55,000 nucleotides of DNA from Prorocentrum cordatum (lineage: Eukaryota; Sar; Dinophyceae; Prorocentrales; Prorocentraceae), in the NCBI GenBank assembly GCA_963575745.1, contig CAUYUJ010019893.1, forward strand, positions 1-55,000. Direction: 5' to 3'. The translations under genes and the position numbers were made by a program. This document shows positions 44,174 through 54,269 of this stretch, one piece after another. The notes under the pieces are model-generated. The model was given only the letters and a program-made list of their open reading frames with translations, made no database searches and was not told the origin of the DNA. How positions within the stretch are numbered: position 1 is the first letter of the stretch; each line of letters opens with the position of its first letter.

Positions 44174-44399
44174 ACACCATGTATTAGCGTCTGCGGACCT
44201 CGCGGCGGTACCAATTGGTGTGCGCTATCGCCGAGAGCGCTTCCGTGCGTGCCCGCTCGAAGATCGCGCTCCCCCCCGCGCGGCGGCTGTCTGCCTGCGC
44301 TGTTCCGAAAGCGTTTCCGTGCGTGCCCGCTCGAAGATCGCGCTCCCTCCCGCGCGGCGGCTGTCTCCCAGACGTCCCAGAAGCGTTCCAGCGCGCTGC
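44174..44399. repeat. Tandem pair of GTGCGTGCCCGCTCGAAGAT units
   Basis: CCGTGCGTGCCCGCTCGAAG and the following CGCGCTCCC-CCGCGCGGCGG are duplicated at a spacing of about 74 bases (44242-44287 and 44316-44361). Copied at 50910-51136. Confidence 0.85.
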
Positions 44400-44426
44400 G
44401 CGCGCTCCTGGGAGCGCCTGGGAGCA

Positions 44427-44457
<31 letters not shown>

Positions 44458-44800
44458 TTGGGAGCGCTTGGGAGCGTGCCGGGAGCGTGCCGGGAACGCT
44501 TGGGAGCGCCCGGGAGCGTGCCGGGAGCGCCCTGGAGCACCTGGGAGCGCCTGGGAGTGGCCGGGAGCGTGCCGGGAGCGTGCCGGGAGCGCCTGGGAGC
44601 GCCCGGGAGCGTGCCGGGAGCGCCCGGGAGCGCCTGGGAGCGCCTGGGAGCGTGCCGGGAGCGTGCCGGGAGCGTGCCGGGAGCGCCTGGGAGCGCCCGG
44701 GAGCGTGCCGGGAGCGCTCGGGAGCGCCTGGGAGCGCTTGGGAACGCTGGGGAGCGTGCCGGAAGCGTTTAGGAGCGCCTGGGAGCCCTTGCTTGGGAGC
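44400..44800 (+). repeat. GGGAGCGCCTG / GGGAGCGTGCC array (copy 1)
   Basis: About 38 decamer units. Open frames on both strands (APGSAWERLGA and RSQALPGAPR types) are repeat translations. Behind it, 44800-45020 holds no recognised gene. Confidence 0.95.
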
Positions 44801-45024
44801 GCTTCGGGGCGCCTGGGAGCTTCGAGACCGCCTGGGGGCCGCTGTTCCGGAGCTGCTTCCGCTCGCGCCGGCTCGCTCGGAGCGTCGGGTATGGTTGGCG
44901 CGCCCATCAGGCGCTCGCGCAAGCTTGCGCCGGGCTCGCTTACATCGTTCGGCATGGTATCGTTTCATTGTCTTTCGCCATGGCACCACTCGAGCTTGCT
45001 CAATACGTGGTGTTTTTCGTCTTG

Positions 45025-45063
45025 AGGGTTTAGGGTTTAGGGTTTAGGGTTTAGGGTTTAGGG
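45025..45063 (+). repeat. Interstitial telomere array (5.5 units)
   Basis: Perfect TTTAGGG units except the last (CTTCTCGG). Confidence 0.95.
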
Positions 45064-45244
45064 CTTCTCGGGCGCGCAGCGGCCGACAGTCAAGGCAAGG
45101 CAGCCCCCCCTTCGGCAAGCTTGATTGGGGGGGCGTTTAGCCGACCCGATCAAGCTTGGCGAAGGGCGCCAGAGCTGCAACCATTTCCCACCCCCGGCCG
45201 CAGGGCCGGCGACCTCCCAAACTAAAGCCTTTTAGGGTTTAGGG
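45064..45244. other. Boundary element type C, copy 1
   Basis: GCAGCCCCCCCTTCGGCAAG and CTTGATTGGGGGGGC form a hairpin with an AAGCTTG core repeated at about 45163; ACTAAAGCCTTTTAGGGTTTAGGG-type end at 45220-45244 is shared with types A and B. Copy at 51802. Confidence 0.85.
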
Positions 45245-45265
45245 CCGCTGGCCCCTAAATTCCCA

Positions 45266-45660
45266 ATGCGCTCCAAGCGCTCCCAGGCGCTCCCAGGCGT
45301 TCCCAGGCGCTCCCAGGCGCTCCCCGGCGCTTCCAGGCGCTCCCAAGCGCTCCCAAGCGCCCCCAGGCGCTCCCAAGCGCTCCCAGGCGCTCCCCGGCGA
45401 TCCCAAGCGCTCCCAAGCGCCCCAAGCGCTCCCAGGCGCTCCCAAGCGCTTCCCACACGCCCCCAGGCGCTCCCAAGCGCCCCCAGGCGCTCCCAAGCGC
45501 TCCCAGGCGCTCCCCGGCGATCCCAAGCGCTCCCAAGCGTCCCAAGCGCTCCCAGGCGCTCCCAAGCGCTTCCCGCACGCCCCCAGGCGCTCCCAAGCGC
45601 TCCCCAGCGCTCCCAGGCGCTCCCAGACGCTCCCAGGCGCTCCCAGGCGCTCCCACATGC
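45266..45660 (-). repeat. Decanucleotide array in opposite orientation (AGGCGCTCCC)
   Basis: Same 10-bp unit as at 44400-44800, but on the other strand, with an internal duplication of about 115 bases (45386-45455 versus 45505-45570). Confidence 0.95.
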
Positions 45661-45935
45661 GCCCAGAGGCGGTCGGAGCGCTCCACGTGTTTTTACGCGT
45701 CGGAGAAACATAGGAGCGAATTCCAGGTCAAAAGTCTCTGGGTTTAGGGTGTTATATTCTTCGAGGATCAAGGGAAAGTTTATCTTTGAATCGCGACTCC
45801 CAGGGGGCAGCCTACGGCTGCATGGGCGACCCAGTCTGGCAACCAGCTGACGCTTCTCAGAGATGCCTTGTCTCTCGTAGACGGCGACGGTGATGCGCGG
45901 TGGGGTGGGCAGAAGCACAACGAGGTGCTTGGGAA
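45661..45935. other. Unique segment of module C, no clear gene
   Basis: The minus strand reads MLLPTPPRITVAVYERQGIS and DSKINFPLILEEYNTLNPE before entering the decamer array, so a 228-codon frame (45232-45918) starts here. The first 75 residues look protein-like; no family recognised. Copied at 52398-52672. Confidence 0.4.
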
Positions 45936-45973
45936 TTTAGGGTTTAGGGTTTAGGGTTTGGGGTTTGGGGTTT
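45936..45973 (+). repeat. Interstitial telomere array with TTTGGGG variants
   Basis: TTTAGGG x3 then TTTGGGG x2. In the duplicated module this position holds 26 perfect TTTAGGG units (52673-52854). Confidence 0.95.
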
Positions 45974-46125
45974 CCGAGCAGAACCATCCTATCCCCCCCT
46001 CACCAGGGTGTAGGGGGGGATGGATGGGTGCGTTGAGTCCCGCCCCATCCGCCCAGAGTCATTGCTTTTAGGGTTTAGGGTGGTCTACCCCCCTCGCTCC
46101 CCCCTAGCAAGGGGGGAAGTGTGCA
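45974..46125. other. Boundary element type B, copy 2 (diverged)
   Basis: CCATCCTATCCCCCCCTC and GGGGGGATGGATGG hairpin; CCGCCCAGAGTCATTGC; two telomere units (46067-46080); hairpin CCCCCCTAGCAAGGGGGG then AAGTG. It keeps the type B order but precedes a different body. Confidence 0.85.
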
Positions 46126-46345
46126 GGCGTCGGCAAGAGTGAGTGGCCGCGTACCAGGGATGAATGAGAAGAGTCGTCCTTCGCGAAAGTTACGCGTGCG
46201 ACCTAGGCCCGCGCGGGCGGGGGGATGTGAATCCGGTATATCGGTAATTTTCCTTGGTTTAGCTCTCCCAGAGAGGTCTGCGCACGCTCTTGAGGATATG
46301 TTTTGTTCACTACCCTGGGAACGATCCTCTGGGAGCTCCTTCACG
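46126..46345. other. Unique segment, no gene seen
   Basis: Short segment with GAGTCGTCCTTCGCGAAAGT, also found at 41807 next to the Rep-like ORF, so it is a remnant of module B. Confidence 0.6.
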
Positions 46346-46795
46346 CCAAGAGCTCTGAGGGGAGCTCTGGAGGGGAGCTCTGGGGGGAGCTCTGGGGGAG
46401 AGCTCTGGAGGGAGAGCTCTGGGGGAGAGCTCCGGGGGAGAGCTCTGGGGGAGAGCTCTGGGGGAGAGCTCTGGGGGAGAGCTCTGGGGGAGAGCTCTGG
46501 GGGAGAGCTCTGGGGGAGAGCTCTGGGGGAGAGCTCTGGGAGAAAGCTCTGGGGGAGAGCTCTGGGGGAGAGCTCTGGGAGAGAGCTCTGGGGGAGAGCT
46601 CTTGGGGAGAGCTCTGGGGGAGAGCTCTGGGGGAGAGCTCCGGGGGAGAGCTCTGGGGGAGAGCTCTGGGGGAGAGCTCTGGGGGAGAGCTCTGGGAGGG
46701 AGCTCTGGGGGAGAGCTCTGGGGGAGAGCTCTGGGGGAGAGCTCTGGGGGAGAGCTCTGGGGGGAGCTCTGGGGGAGAGCTCTGGGGGGAAGGGG
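46345..46795 (+). repeat. AGAGCTCTGGGGG 13-bp tandem array
   Basis: About 32 units, each centred on the palindrome AGAGCTCT. 13 is not a multiple of three, so all frames read the same 13-residue repeat (SSPPELSPRALPQ on the minus strand). Confidence 0.95.
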
Positions 46796-47312
46796 GTCTC
46801 GTTGTGGGAGCCCACAAGGAGCCTGGGGGAGCTCGTTATGGGAGCCCACAAGGAGCCAAGGAGCCCGGGGGAGCTCGTTGTGGGTACCCCCCAGAATCCT
46901 CCGTGATGCCGGCCGGCATCAGGGAGGATTTTGGCCGGCGGACGCACAGAACCTTTGGACCATTGGATTTACGCCTTCGGCAATAAAACCTGCCCCAGCG
47001 CGCTCTTCCAGAGAAACCAAGCGTTCTGGGGTCAGTTTTAAGCAAATCCGGAGGTTTTTAAGCGCCGATACAAGTGCTTGGATATCAGAGAGGCTGCATG
47101 CGAGCGCGACAAGGGGGACCAGCGCGGCGGCGGGCAAACCCAAGCGCTAATTTTACGATTTCGGCTATCTAAGCGCCGCAGCGCGCTTCCGTAGCGAAGC
47201 CAAGCGTCCTGGGGCAGTTTCTAAGGAAATCCAATGGTTTTTAAGGGAAAGCCTAAACCCGCGGCCCAATACCCTAAACTCACCAGGGCCGGCCGCGATT
47301 TGGGAGCATCCG
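46796..47312. other. Unique segment behind the 13-bp array, no clear gene
   Basis: GGAGCCCACAAGGAGCC is repeated at 46806 and 46841. A palindrome ATCCTCC..GATGCCGGCCGGCATC..GGAGGAT lies at about 46895-46930 (long hairpin). Two related blocks (GCGCTCTTCCAGAGAAACCA and GCGCGCTTCCGTAGCGAAGC, each followed by AAGCGT-CTGGGG) form a diverged direct repeat. Confidence 0.6.
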
Positions 47313-47459
47313 GCCCCGGGTTAGGGGTTATGTGTTTCTGAGCGAGACACAGCCTCAGGCCGGCAGGCCGATTGTGGCGGTGAGCTCGACTGGCAGCTCG
47401 CTCTCACTAGCAGATCCTTACAGGCGTGGCGATGCGCGCCCCCAGGGCCGCGCCTGCAG
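47313..47459. other. Boundary element type R2, copy 2 (diverged)
   Basis: GGTTAGGGGTTATGTGTTTC to CGCCTGCAG joined to TTTGGGG; about 85 percent like 44013-44156. Confidence 0.85.
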
Positions 47460-47598
47460 TTTGGGGTTTGGGGTTTGGGGTTTGGGGTTTGGGGTTTGGG
47501 GTTTGGGGTTTGGGGTTGAGGGTTTAGGGTTTAGGGTTTAGGGTTTAGGGTTTAGGGTTTAGGGTTTAGGGTTAGGGTTTAGGGTTTAGGGTTTAGGG
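47460..47598 (+). repeat. Interstitial telomere array, TTTGGGG then TTTAGGG
   Basis: About eight TTTGGGG units followed by about eleven TTTAGGG units: a clean switch of the repeat variant within one array. Confidence 0.95.
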
Positions 47599-47790
47599 CC
47601 TGCATTGGCGCAAGCGCGCGCTGGCTGCGATCCCCCCCACATCAAGGTTGTTGGGGGGGATCGCTGCCCAAGCCGCGCGCGCCACGGTTAGTCGCACTCC
47701 CGCCCCAGACCACCCAGAGTGAAGCCTTTTAGGGTTTAGGGTTTCTCCCCCCAACCCCCCTATCACGGGGGGCTGTCGAAGTGGCGCGCG
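47599..47790. other. Boundary element type A, copy 2
   Basis: Near-identical to 39846-40035. Confidence 0.9.
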
Positions 47791-48789
47791 CAGGCGATCG
47801 CCGACGCGGCCGTGGCACTGCGCATCCACGTGAGCACGCGCGCAGGGCGCGTGGCGTAGGCGGCGCTTCGGCTCGTTGTCCCGTCGAAGAGGCAGCCGTT
47901 GGCGATGGCGGCGATTAGCTTCGCCGTTGGGCTGCCGCTGGCGCAGCATGCCCATGTGTTGTCGCTTTTGCTGTCGGCGCTGGGTTGTGACACTGGGCTG
48001 CGAATGCTGGGAAGCGCGCGCGGCCGCGGCCGTGGCAATGCGCGCCCATGCGAACACGCGCGCAGGGTGCATGGCGCTGGCGCGCCAGCTCGCCTCGTCG
48101 ATGAGGCAGCTGTTTGCGCCTTCTGTGTGGAGCTTCGCCGTTGGGCTGCCGCTGGCGCAGCGGTTCCACAGGGGTCCGGCATTTGCATTCGGCATTGGAG
48201 AGCAGCGCTGCGAAGGCGCTGGCGCGGCAATCTCATGGTTTCCCGTGGGCCTGGAGCGAGTGGCTGCGCCGTCGGGCTCCTCGCTGACGGCGACGCGCAC
48301 GGCAGTTACATTCGCCCGCGGCTTTGGGTTTCGCCTTTGGGGTCGCCCCCCCGCTGAAGCGATTGCAATCATCGACGCAGTCGCCTTCGGCGCGAGCTTC
48401 GGACGGCTGGAGGGGGAGCGCGAGGAAGTGGGTCTGGCACCCCCTCGCTACGATGCGCGCGCATGGCTGCGGCAGCACCTCCATGGCAGAGCCCGTGGAA
48501 TGCCCTGGGGGGGCCCTCTGGCAGCGCTGGGAGAGCGCCTGGAGCTTCCCCCAGGAGCCCTGGGCCCGCCTGGAACCGTCTGGGCACGCTTGGGGGCGCG
48601 CGGGAGCGCATGGGAGCGCCGCGTGGCGCCTTGGAGCGCTTGTGGGTGCTGAAGAGCGCGTGGGAATGCTTGGGCGCCAGGGAGCGCTTCGGAGTCGTGG
48701 GAGCGCTGGGAACGCTGGGGAGCGCTTGCGAGCGCCTGGGAGCGCGCCAGGAGCGGGCCGGGAGCGCTTGGGAGCGCCCGCGAGCGCCT
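47790..48789. repeat. Module A body and decamer array, copy 2 (truncated)
   Basis: Matches 40036-41058 closely, then stops abruptly inside a GGGAGCGCC array at GCGAGCGCCTG, where Rep-like sequence begins. Confidence 0.9.
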
Positions 48790-49081
48790 GAATGGCCTGC
48801 TTCCGGGAACCATCCTGGAATTCCAGGCGCGTGAAGAAGCTCACCACCGTGGTCTTCTTCTCATCGCCTGTCTTGCAGCTGAGGATGTGCTTTTTCCAAC
48901 AGCGGTCGTCGCGCTTGTTTTGCTGGTTCGCGCCCGTCAGAAGTCCGGAGACGAGTTGGGTGCACAGGTGAGATAAGTGCAGGGACTCCATCGGTGCCAG
49001 GTGAAGGCGCGCACGCAGGAGCTTCTTCACGTCGTCGAGGAGGAACTCGTGGTAGGGCGCAGACATCTCCCACGGCGACAT
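48790..49081 (-). pseudogene. Truncated copy of the Rep/HUH-like ORF
   Basis: The first 97 codons of the ORF at 41759-42352 are repeated from ATG 49081 with a Met-to-Val and few other changes. The copy ends right before the His-x-His motif, at the junction with module A. The frame continues into the decamer array as a meaningless tail. Confidence 0.75.
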
Positions 49082-49090
49082 TGAAAAGAA

Positions 49091-49130
49091 TTAGGGTTTA
49101 GGTGATATTTAGGGTTTTAGTATTTAGGGC
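49091..49130 (+). repeat. Short decayed telomere-like stretch, copy 2
   Basis: As at 42362-42401. Confidence 0.85.
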
Positions 49131-49132
49131 TC

Positions 49133-50742
49133 CCAGGAACCCTTCCGGGCTTATTCCGGCACCCCAGGGCGGCGTTCGAGCCGGACGCCCGGGCCGGCGG
49201 TCCGGGCCGGCGCTCGGAGCGATTCCGGCTCCGGCCGGCGCCGTAATTGAATTCCGAGGCGGCGCCGAAAAAAGGCCACTCCAAGACACATTTTCCTTTC
49301 GAAAATCTTGATTTCCTGCTCCCGGCGCCCGGGAACCCTTCCGAGCCGATTCCGGCACCCGACCGGCGCTCGAGCCAGACGCCCGGGCCGGCGCCCGGGC
49401 CAGCGCCCGAGCCGGTTCCGGCGCCGGCCGGCGCTAGAAAATTGATTTCCGAGGCGTGCCGAAAAAAGGCCACTCCAAGACACATTTTTCTTTCAAAAAT
49501 ATTGATTTTCTGCTCCCGGCGCCCAGGAACCCTTCCGGGCGGATTCCGGCACCCGAGCCGGCGCTCGAGCCAGACGCCCAAGTCGGCGCCCGGGCCGGTT
49601 CCGGCGCCGGCCGGCGCTAGAAAATTGATTTCCGAGGCGGTGCCGAAAAAAGGCCACTCCAAGACACATTTTTCTTTCAAGAATATTGATTTTCTGCTCC
49701 CGGCGCCCAGGAACCCTTCGGGCGGATTCTGGCACCCGAGCCGGCGCTCGAGCCGGACGCCCAAGTCGGCGCCCGGGCCGGCGCCCGGGTCGGTTTCGGC
49801 GCCGGACGGCGCCGGAAAATTGAATTCCGAGGCGGTGCCGAAAAAAGGCCACTCCAAGACACATTTTTGATTCAAAAATATTGATTTTCTGCTCCCGGCG
49901 CCCAGGAACCCTTCCGGGCCGATTCCGGCACCCGAGCCGGCGCTCGAGCCGGACGCCCGGGTCGGCGCCCGGGCCGGCGCCCGGGCCGGTTCCGGCGCCG
50001 GCCGGCACCGGAAAATTGAATTCCGAGGCGGTGCCGAAAAAAAGGCCACTCCAAGACACATTTTTCTTTCAAAAATATTGATTTTCTGCTCTCGGCGCTT
50101 GGGAACCCTTCCGAGGCGATTCCGGCACTTGGGCCAGCGCTCGAGCCGGACGCTTGGGCCGGCGCCCGAGCCGGCGCCCGAGCCGGTTCCGGCGCCGGCC
50201 GGCGCCGGAAAATTGAATTCCATGGCAGTGCCGAAAAAAGGCCACTCCAAGACACATTTTTCTTTCGAAAATATGGATTTTCTGCTCCCGGCGCTTCCGG
50301 GGCGATTCCGGCGCCCGACCGGCGCTCGAGCCGGACGCCCGGGCCGGCGCCCGGGCCAGCGCCCGGGCCGGTTCCGGCGCCGGCCGGCGCCGGAAAATTC
50401 AATTCCGAGGCGGTGCCGAAAAAAGGCCACTCCAAGACACATTTTTCTTTCAAAAATATTGATTTTCTGCTCCCGGCGCCCAGGAACCCTTCCGGGCAGA
50501 TTCCGGCACCCGAGCCGGCGCTCGAGCCGGACGCCCAAGTCGGCGCCCGGGCCGGCGCCCGGGCCGGTTTCGGCGCTGGCCGGCGCCGGAAAATTGAATT
50601 CCGAGGCGGTGCCGAAAAAAGGCCACTCCAAGACACATTTTTCTTTCAAAAATATTGATTTTCTGCTCCCAGCGCCCAGGAACCCTTCTGGGCCGATTCC
50701 GAAACCCGAGCCGGCGCTCGAGCGGCCCGGGATCTCAGAGCA
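49133..50742. repeat. 195-bp satellite, eight units (copy 2)
   Basis: Near-identical to 42404-44005 unit by unit (offset about 6,730), with isolated base changes and an eight-base insertion at about 50294. Confidence 0.95.
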
Positions 50743-50749
50743 TCCGGCC

Positions 50750-50893
50750 GAGGGTTAAGGGTTATCTTTGTCTGAGCAGAGCACCGCCTAGGGCCGGCAG
50801 GCCTATGGTAGCAGTGAGCTCGACGTGCAGCTCGCTCTCACTAGCAGATCCTTACAGGCGTGGCGGTGCGCGCCCCCAGGTCCGCGCCTGCAG
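50750..50893. other. Boundary element type R2, copy 3
   Basis: Near-identical to 44013-44156. Confidence 0.9.
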
Positions 50894-51163
50894 TTTAGGG
50901 TTTAGGGTTTACACCATGTATTAGCGTCTGCGGACCTCGCGGCGGTACCAATTGGTGTGCGCTATCGCCGAGAGCGCTTCCGTGCGTGCCCGCTCGAAGA
51001 TCGCGCTCCCCCCCGCGCGGCGGCTGTCTGCCTGCGCTGTTCCGAAAGCGTTTCCGTGCGTGCCCGCTCGAAGATCGCGCTCCCTCCCGCGCGGCGGCTG
51101 TCTCCCAGACGTCCCAGAAGCGTTCCAGCGCGCTGCGCGCGCTCCTGGGAGCGCCTGGGAGCA

Positions 51164-51194
<31 letters not shown>

Positions 51195-51761
51195 TTGGGA
51201 GCGCTTGGGAGCGTGCCGGGAGCGTGCCGGGAACGCTTGGGAGCGCCCGGGAGCGTGCCGGGAGCGCCCTGGAGCACCTGGGAGCGCCTGGGAGTGGCCG
51301 GGAGCGTGCCGGGAGCGTGCCGGGAGCGCCTGGGAGCGCCCGGGAGCGTGCCGGGAGCGCCCGGGAGCGCCTGGGAGCGCCTGGGAGCGTGCCGGGAGCG
51401 TGCCGGGAGCGTGCCGGGAGCGCCTGGGAGCGCCCGGGAGCGTGCCGGGAGCGCTCGGGAGCGCCTGGGAGCGCTTGGGAACGCTGGGGAGCGTGCCGGA
51501 AGCGTTTAGGAGCGCCTGGGAGCCCTTGCTTGGGAGCGCTTCGGGGCGCCTGGGAGCTTCGAGACCGCCTGGGGGCCGCTGTTCCGGAGCTGCTTCCGCT
51601 CGCGCCGGCTCGCTCGGAGCGTCGGGTATGGTTGGCGCGCCCATCAGGCGCTCGCGCAAGCTTGCGCCGGGCTCGCTTACATCGTTCGGCATGGTATCGT
51701 TTCATTGTCTTTCGCCATGGCACCACTCGAGCTTGCTCAATACGTGGTGTTTTTCGTCTTG
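50894..51761. repeat. Copy of 44157-45024 (paired units plus decamer array)
   Basis: Essentially identical duplicate: two telomere units, GTGCGTGCCCGCTCGAAGAT pair and GGGAGCGCCTG array at 51137-51537. Confidence 0.95.
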
Positions 51762-51801
51762 AGGGTTTAGGGTTTAGGGTTTAGGGTTTAGGGTTTAGGG
51801 C
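51762..51801 (+). repeat. Interstitial telomere array, copy of 45025-45063
   Basis: Five perfect TTTAGGG units. Confidence 0.95.
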
Positions 51802-52672
51802 TTCTCGGGCGCGCAGCGGCCGACAGTCAAGGCAAGGCAGCCCCCCCTTCGGCAAGCTTGATTGGGGGGGCGTTTAGCCGACCCGATCAAGCTTGGCGAA
51901 GGGCGCCAGAGCTGCAACCATTTCCCACCCCCGGCCGCAGGGCCGGCGACCTCCCAAACTAAAGCCTTTTAGGGTTTAGGGCCGCTGGCCCCTAAATTCC
52001 CAATGCGCTCCAAGCGCTCCCAGGCGCTCCCAGGCGTTCCCAGGCGCTCCCAGGCGCTCCCCGGCGCTTCCAGGCGCTCCCAAGCGCTCCCAAGCGCCCC
52101 CAGGCGCTCCCAAGCGCTCCCAGGCGCTCCCCGGCGATCCCAAGCGCTCCCAAGCGCCCCAAGCGCTCCCAGGCGCTCCCAAGCGCTTCCCACACGCCCC
52201 CAGGCGCTCCCAAGCGCTCCCAGGCGCTCCCAAGCGCTCCCAGGCGCTCCCCGGCGATCCCAAGCGCTCCCAAGCGTCCCAAGCGCTCCCAGGCGCTCCC
52301 AAGCGCTTCCCGCACGCCCCCAGGCGCTCCCAAGCGCTCCCCAGCGCTCCCAGGCGCTCCCAGACGCTCCCAGGCGCTCCCAGGCGCTCCCACATGCGCC
52401 CAGAGGCGGTCGGAGCGCTCCACGTGTTTTTACGCGTCGGAGAAACATAGGAGCGAATTCCAGGTCAAAAGTCTCTGGGTTTAGGGTGTTATATTCTTCG
52501 AGGATCAAGGGAAAGTTTATCTTTGAATCGCGACTCCCAGGGGGCAGCCTACGGCTGCATGGGCGACCCAGTCTGGCAACCAGCTGACGCTTCTCAGAGA
52601 TGCCTTGTCTCTCGTAGACGGCGACGGTGATGCGCGGTGGGGTGGGCAGAAGCACAACGAGGTGCTTGGGAA
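51802..52672. repeat. Copy of module C (boundary C, reverse decamer array, unique segment)
   Basis: Near-identical to 45064-45935; the decamer array (52003-52397) differs at one short place (about 52211). Confidence 0.95.
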
Positions 52673-52854
52673 TTTAGGGTTTAGGGTTTAGGGTTTAGGG
52701 TTTAGGGTTTAGGGTTTAGGGTTTAGGGTTTAGGGTTTAGGGTTTAGGGTTTAGGGTTTAGGGTTTAGGGTTTAGGGTTTAGGGTTTAGGGTTTAGGGTT
52801 TAGGGTTTAGGGTTTAGGGTTTAGGGTTTAGGGTTTAGGGTTTAGGGTTTAGGG
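52673..52854 (+). repeat. Perfect interstitial telomere array, 26 x TTTAGGG
   Basis: 182 bases without a single variant. All other arrays here are short or decayed, so this one is young or was recently added. Confidence 0.95.
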
Positions 52855-53045
52855 CCTGCATTGGCGCAAGCGCGCGCTGGCTGCGATCCCCCCCCATCAA
52901 GGTTGTTGGGGGGATCGCTGCCCAAGCCGCGCGCGCCACGGTTAGTCGCACTCCCGCCCCAGACCACCCAGAGTGAAGCCTTTTAGGGTTTAGGGTTTCT
53001 CCCCCCAACCCCCCTATCACAGGGGGCTGTCGAAGTGGCGCGCGC
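52855..53045. other. Boundary element type A, copy 3
   Basis: Near-identical to 47599-47790, with one base less in each G/C run. Confidence 0.9.
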
Positions 53046-54227
53046 AGGCGATCGCCGACGCGGCCGTGGCACTGCGCATCCACGTGAGCACGCGCGCATG
53101 GCGCGTGGCGTAGGCGGCGCTTCGGCTCGTTGTCCCGTCGAAGAGGCAGCCGTTGGCGATGGCGGCGATTAGCTTCGCCGTTGGGCTGCCGCTGGCGCAG
53201 CATGCCCATGTGTTGTCGCTTTTGCTGTCGGCGCTGGGTTGTGACACTGGGCTGCGAGTGCTGGGAAGCGCGCGCGGCCGCGGCCGTGGCAATGCGCGCC
53301 CATGCGAACACGCGCGCAGGGTGCATGGCGCTGGCGCGCCAGCTCGCCTCGTCGATGAGGCAGCTGTTTGCGCCTTCTGTGTGGAGCTTCGCCGTTGGGC
53401 TGCCGCTGGCGCAGCGGTTCCACAGGGGTCCGGCATTTGCATTCGGCATTGGAGAGCAGCGCTGCGAAGGCGCTGGCGCGGCAATCTCATGGTTTCCCGT
53501 GGGCCTGGAGCGAGTGGCTGCGCCGTCGGGCTCCTCGCTGACGGCGACGCGCACGGCAGTTACATTCGCCCGCGGCTTTGGGTTTCGCCTTTGGGGTCGC
53601 CCCCCCGCTGAAGCGATTGCAATCATCGACGCAGTCGCCTTCGGCGCGAGCTTCGGACGGCTGGAGGGGGAGCGCGAGGAAGTGGGTCTGGCACCCCCTC
53701 GCTACGATGCGCGCGCATGGCTGCGGCAGCACCTCCATGGCAGAGCCCGTGGAATGCCCTGGGGGGGCCCTCTGGCAGCGCTGGGAGAGCGCCTGGAGCT
53801 TCCCCCAGGAGCCCTGGGCCCGCCTGGAACCGTCTGGGCACGCTTGGGGGCGCGCGGGAGCGCATGGGAGCGCCGCGTGGCGCCTTGGAGCGCTTGTGGG
53901 TGCTGAAGAGCGCGTGGGAATGCTTGGGCGCCAGGGAGCGCTTCGGAGTCGTGGGAGCGCTGGGAACGCTGGGGAGCGCTTGCGAGCGCCTGGGAGCGCG
54001 CCAGGAGCGGGCCGGGAGCGCTTGGGAGCGCCCGCGAGCGCCTGGGAGCGTGCCAGGAGCGTGCCGGGAGCGCTTGGGAGCGCCTGGGAGCGCAGCCAGC
54101 GCGTTCCCAGCGCCGAGAGCTCCTGGGAGCGTGCCGGGAGCGCCTGAAGCGCCGTGGAGCGCTTGGGAGCGTGCCGGGAGCGCCTGGGAAAGCTTGGAAG
54201 CGCCTGGGAGCGCCTGGGAGCGCTTGG

Positions 54228-54269
<42 letters not shown>

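Noticed and set aside
44158-52655. Many 100-280-codon ORFs in the decamer and 13-bp arrays
   Set aside because: Repeat translations present on both strands and in several frames at once.
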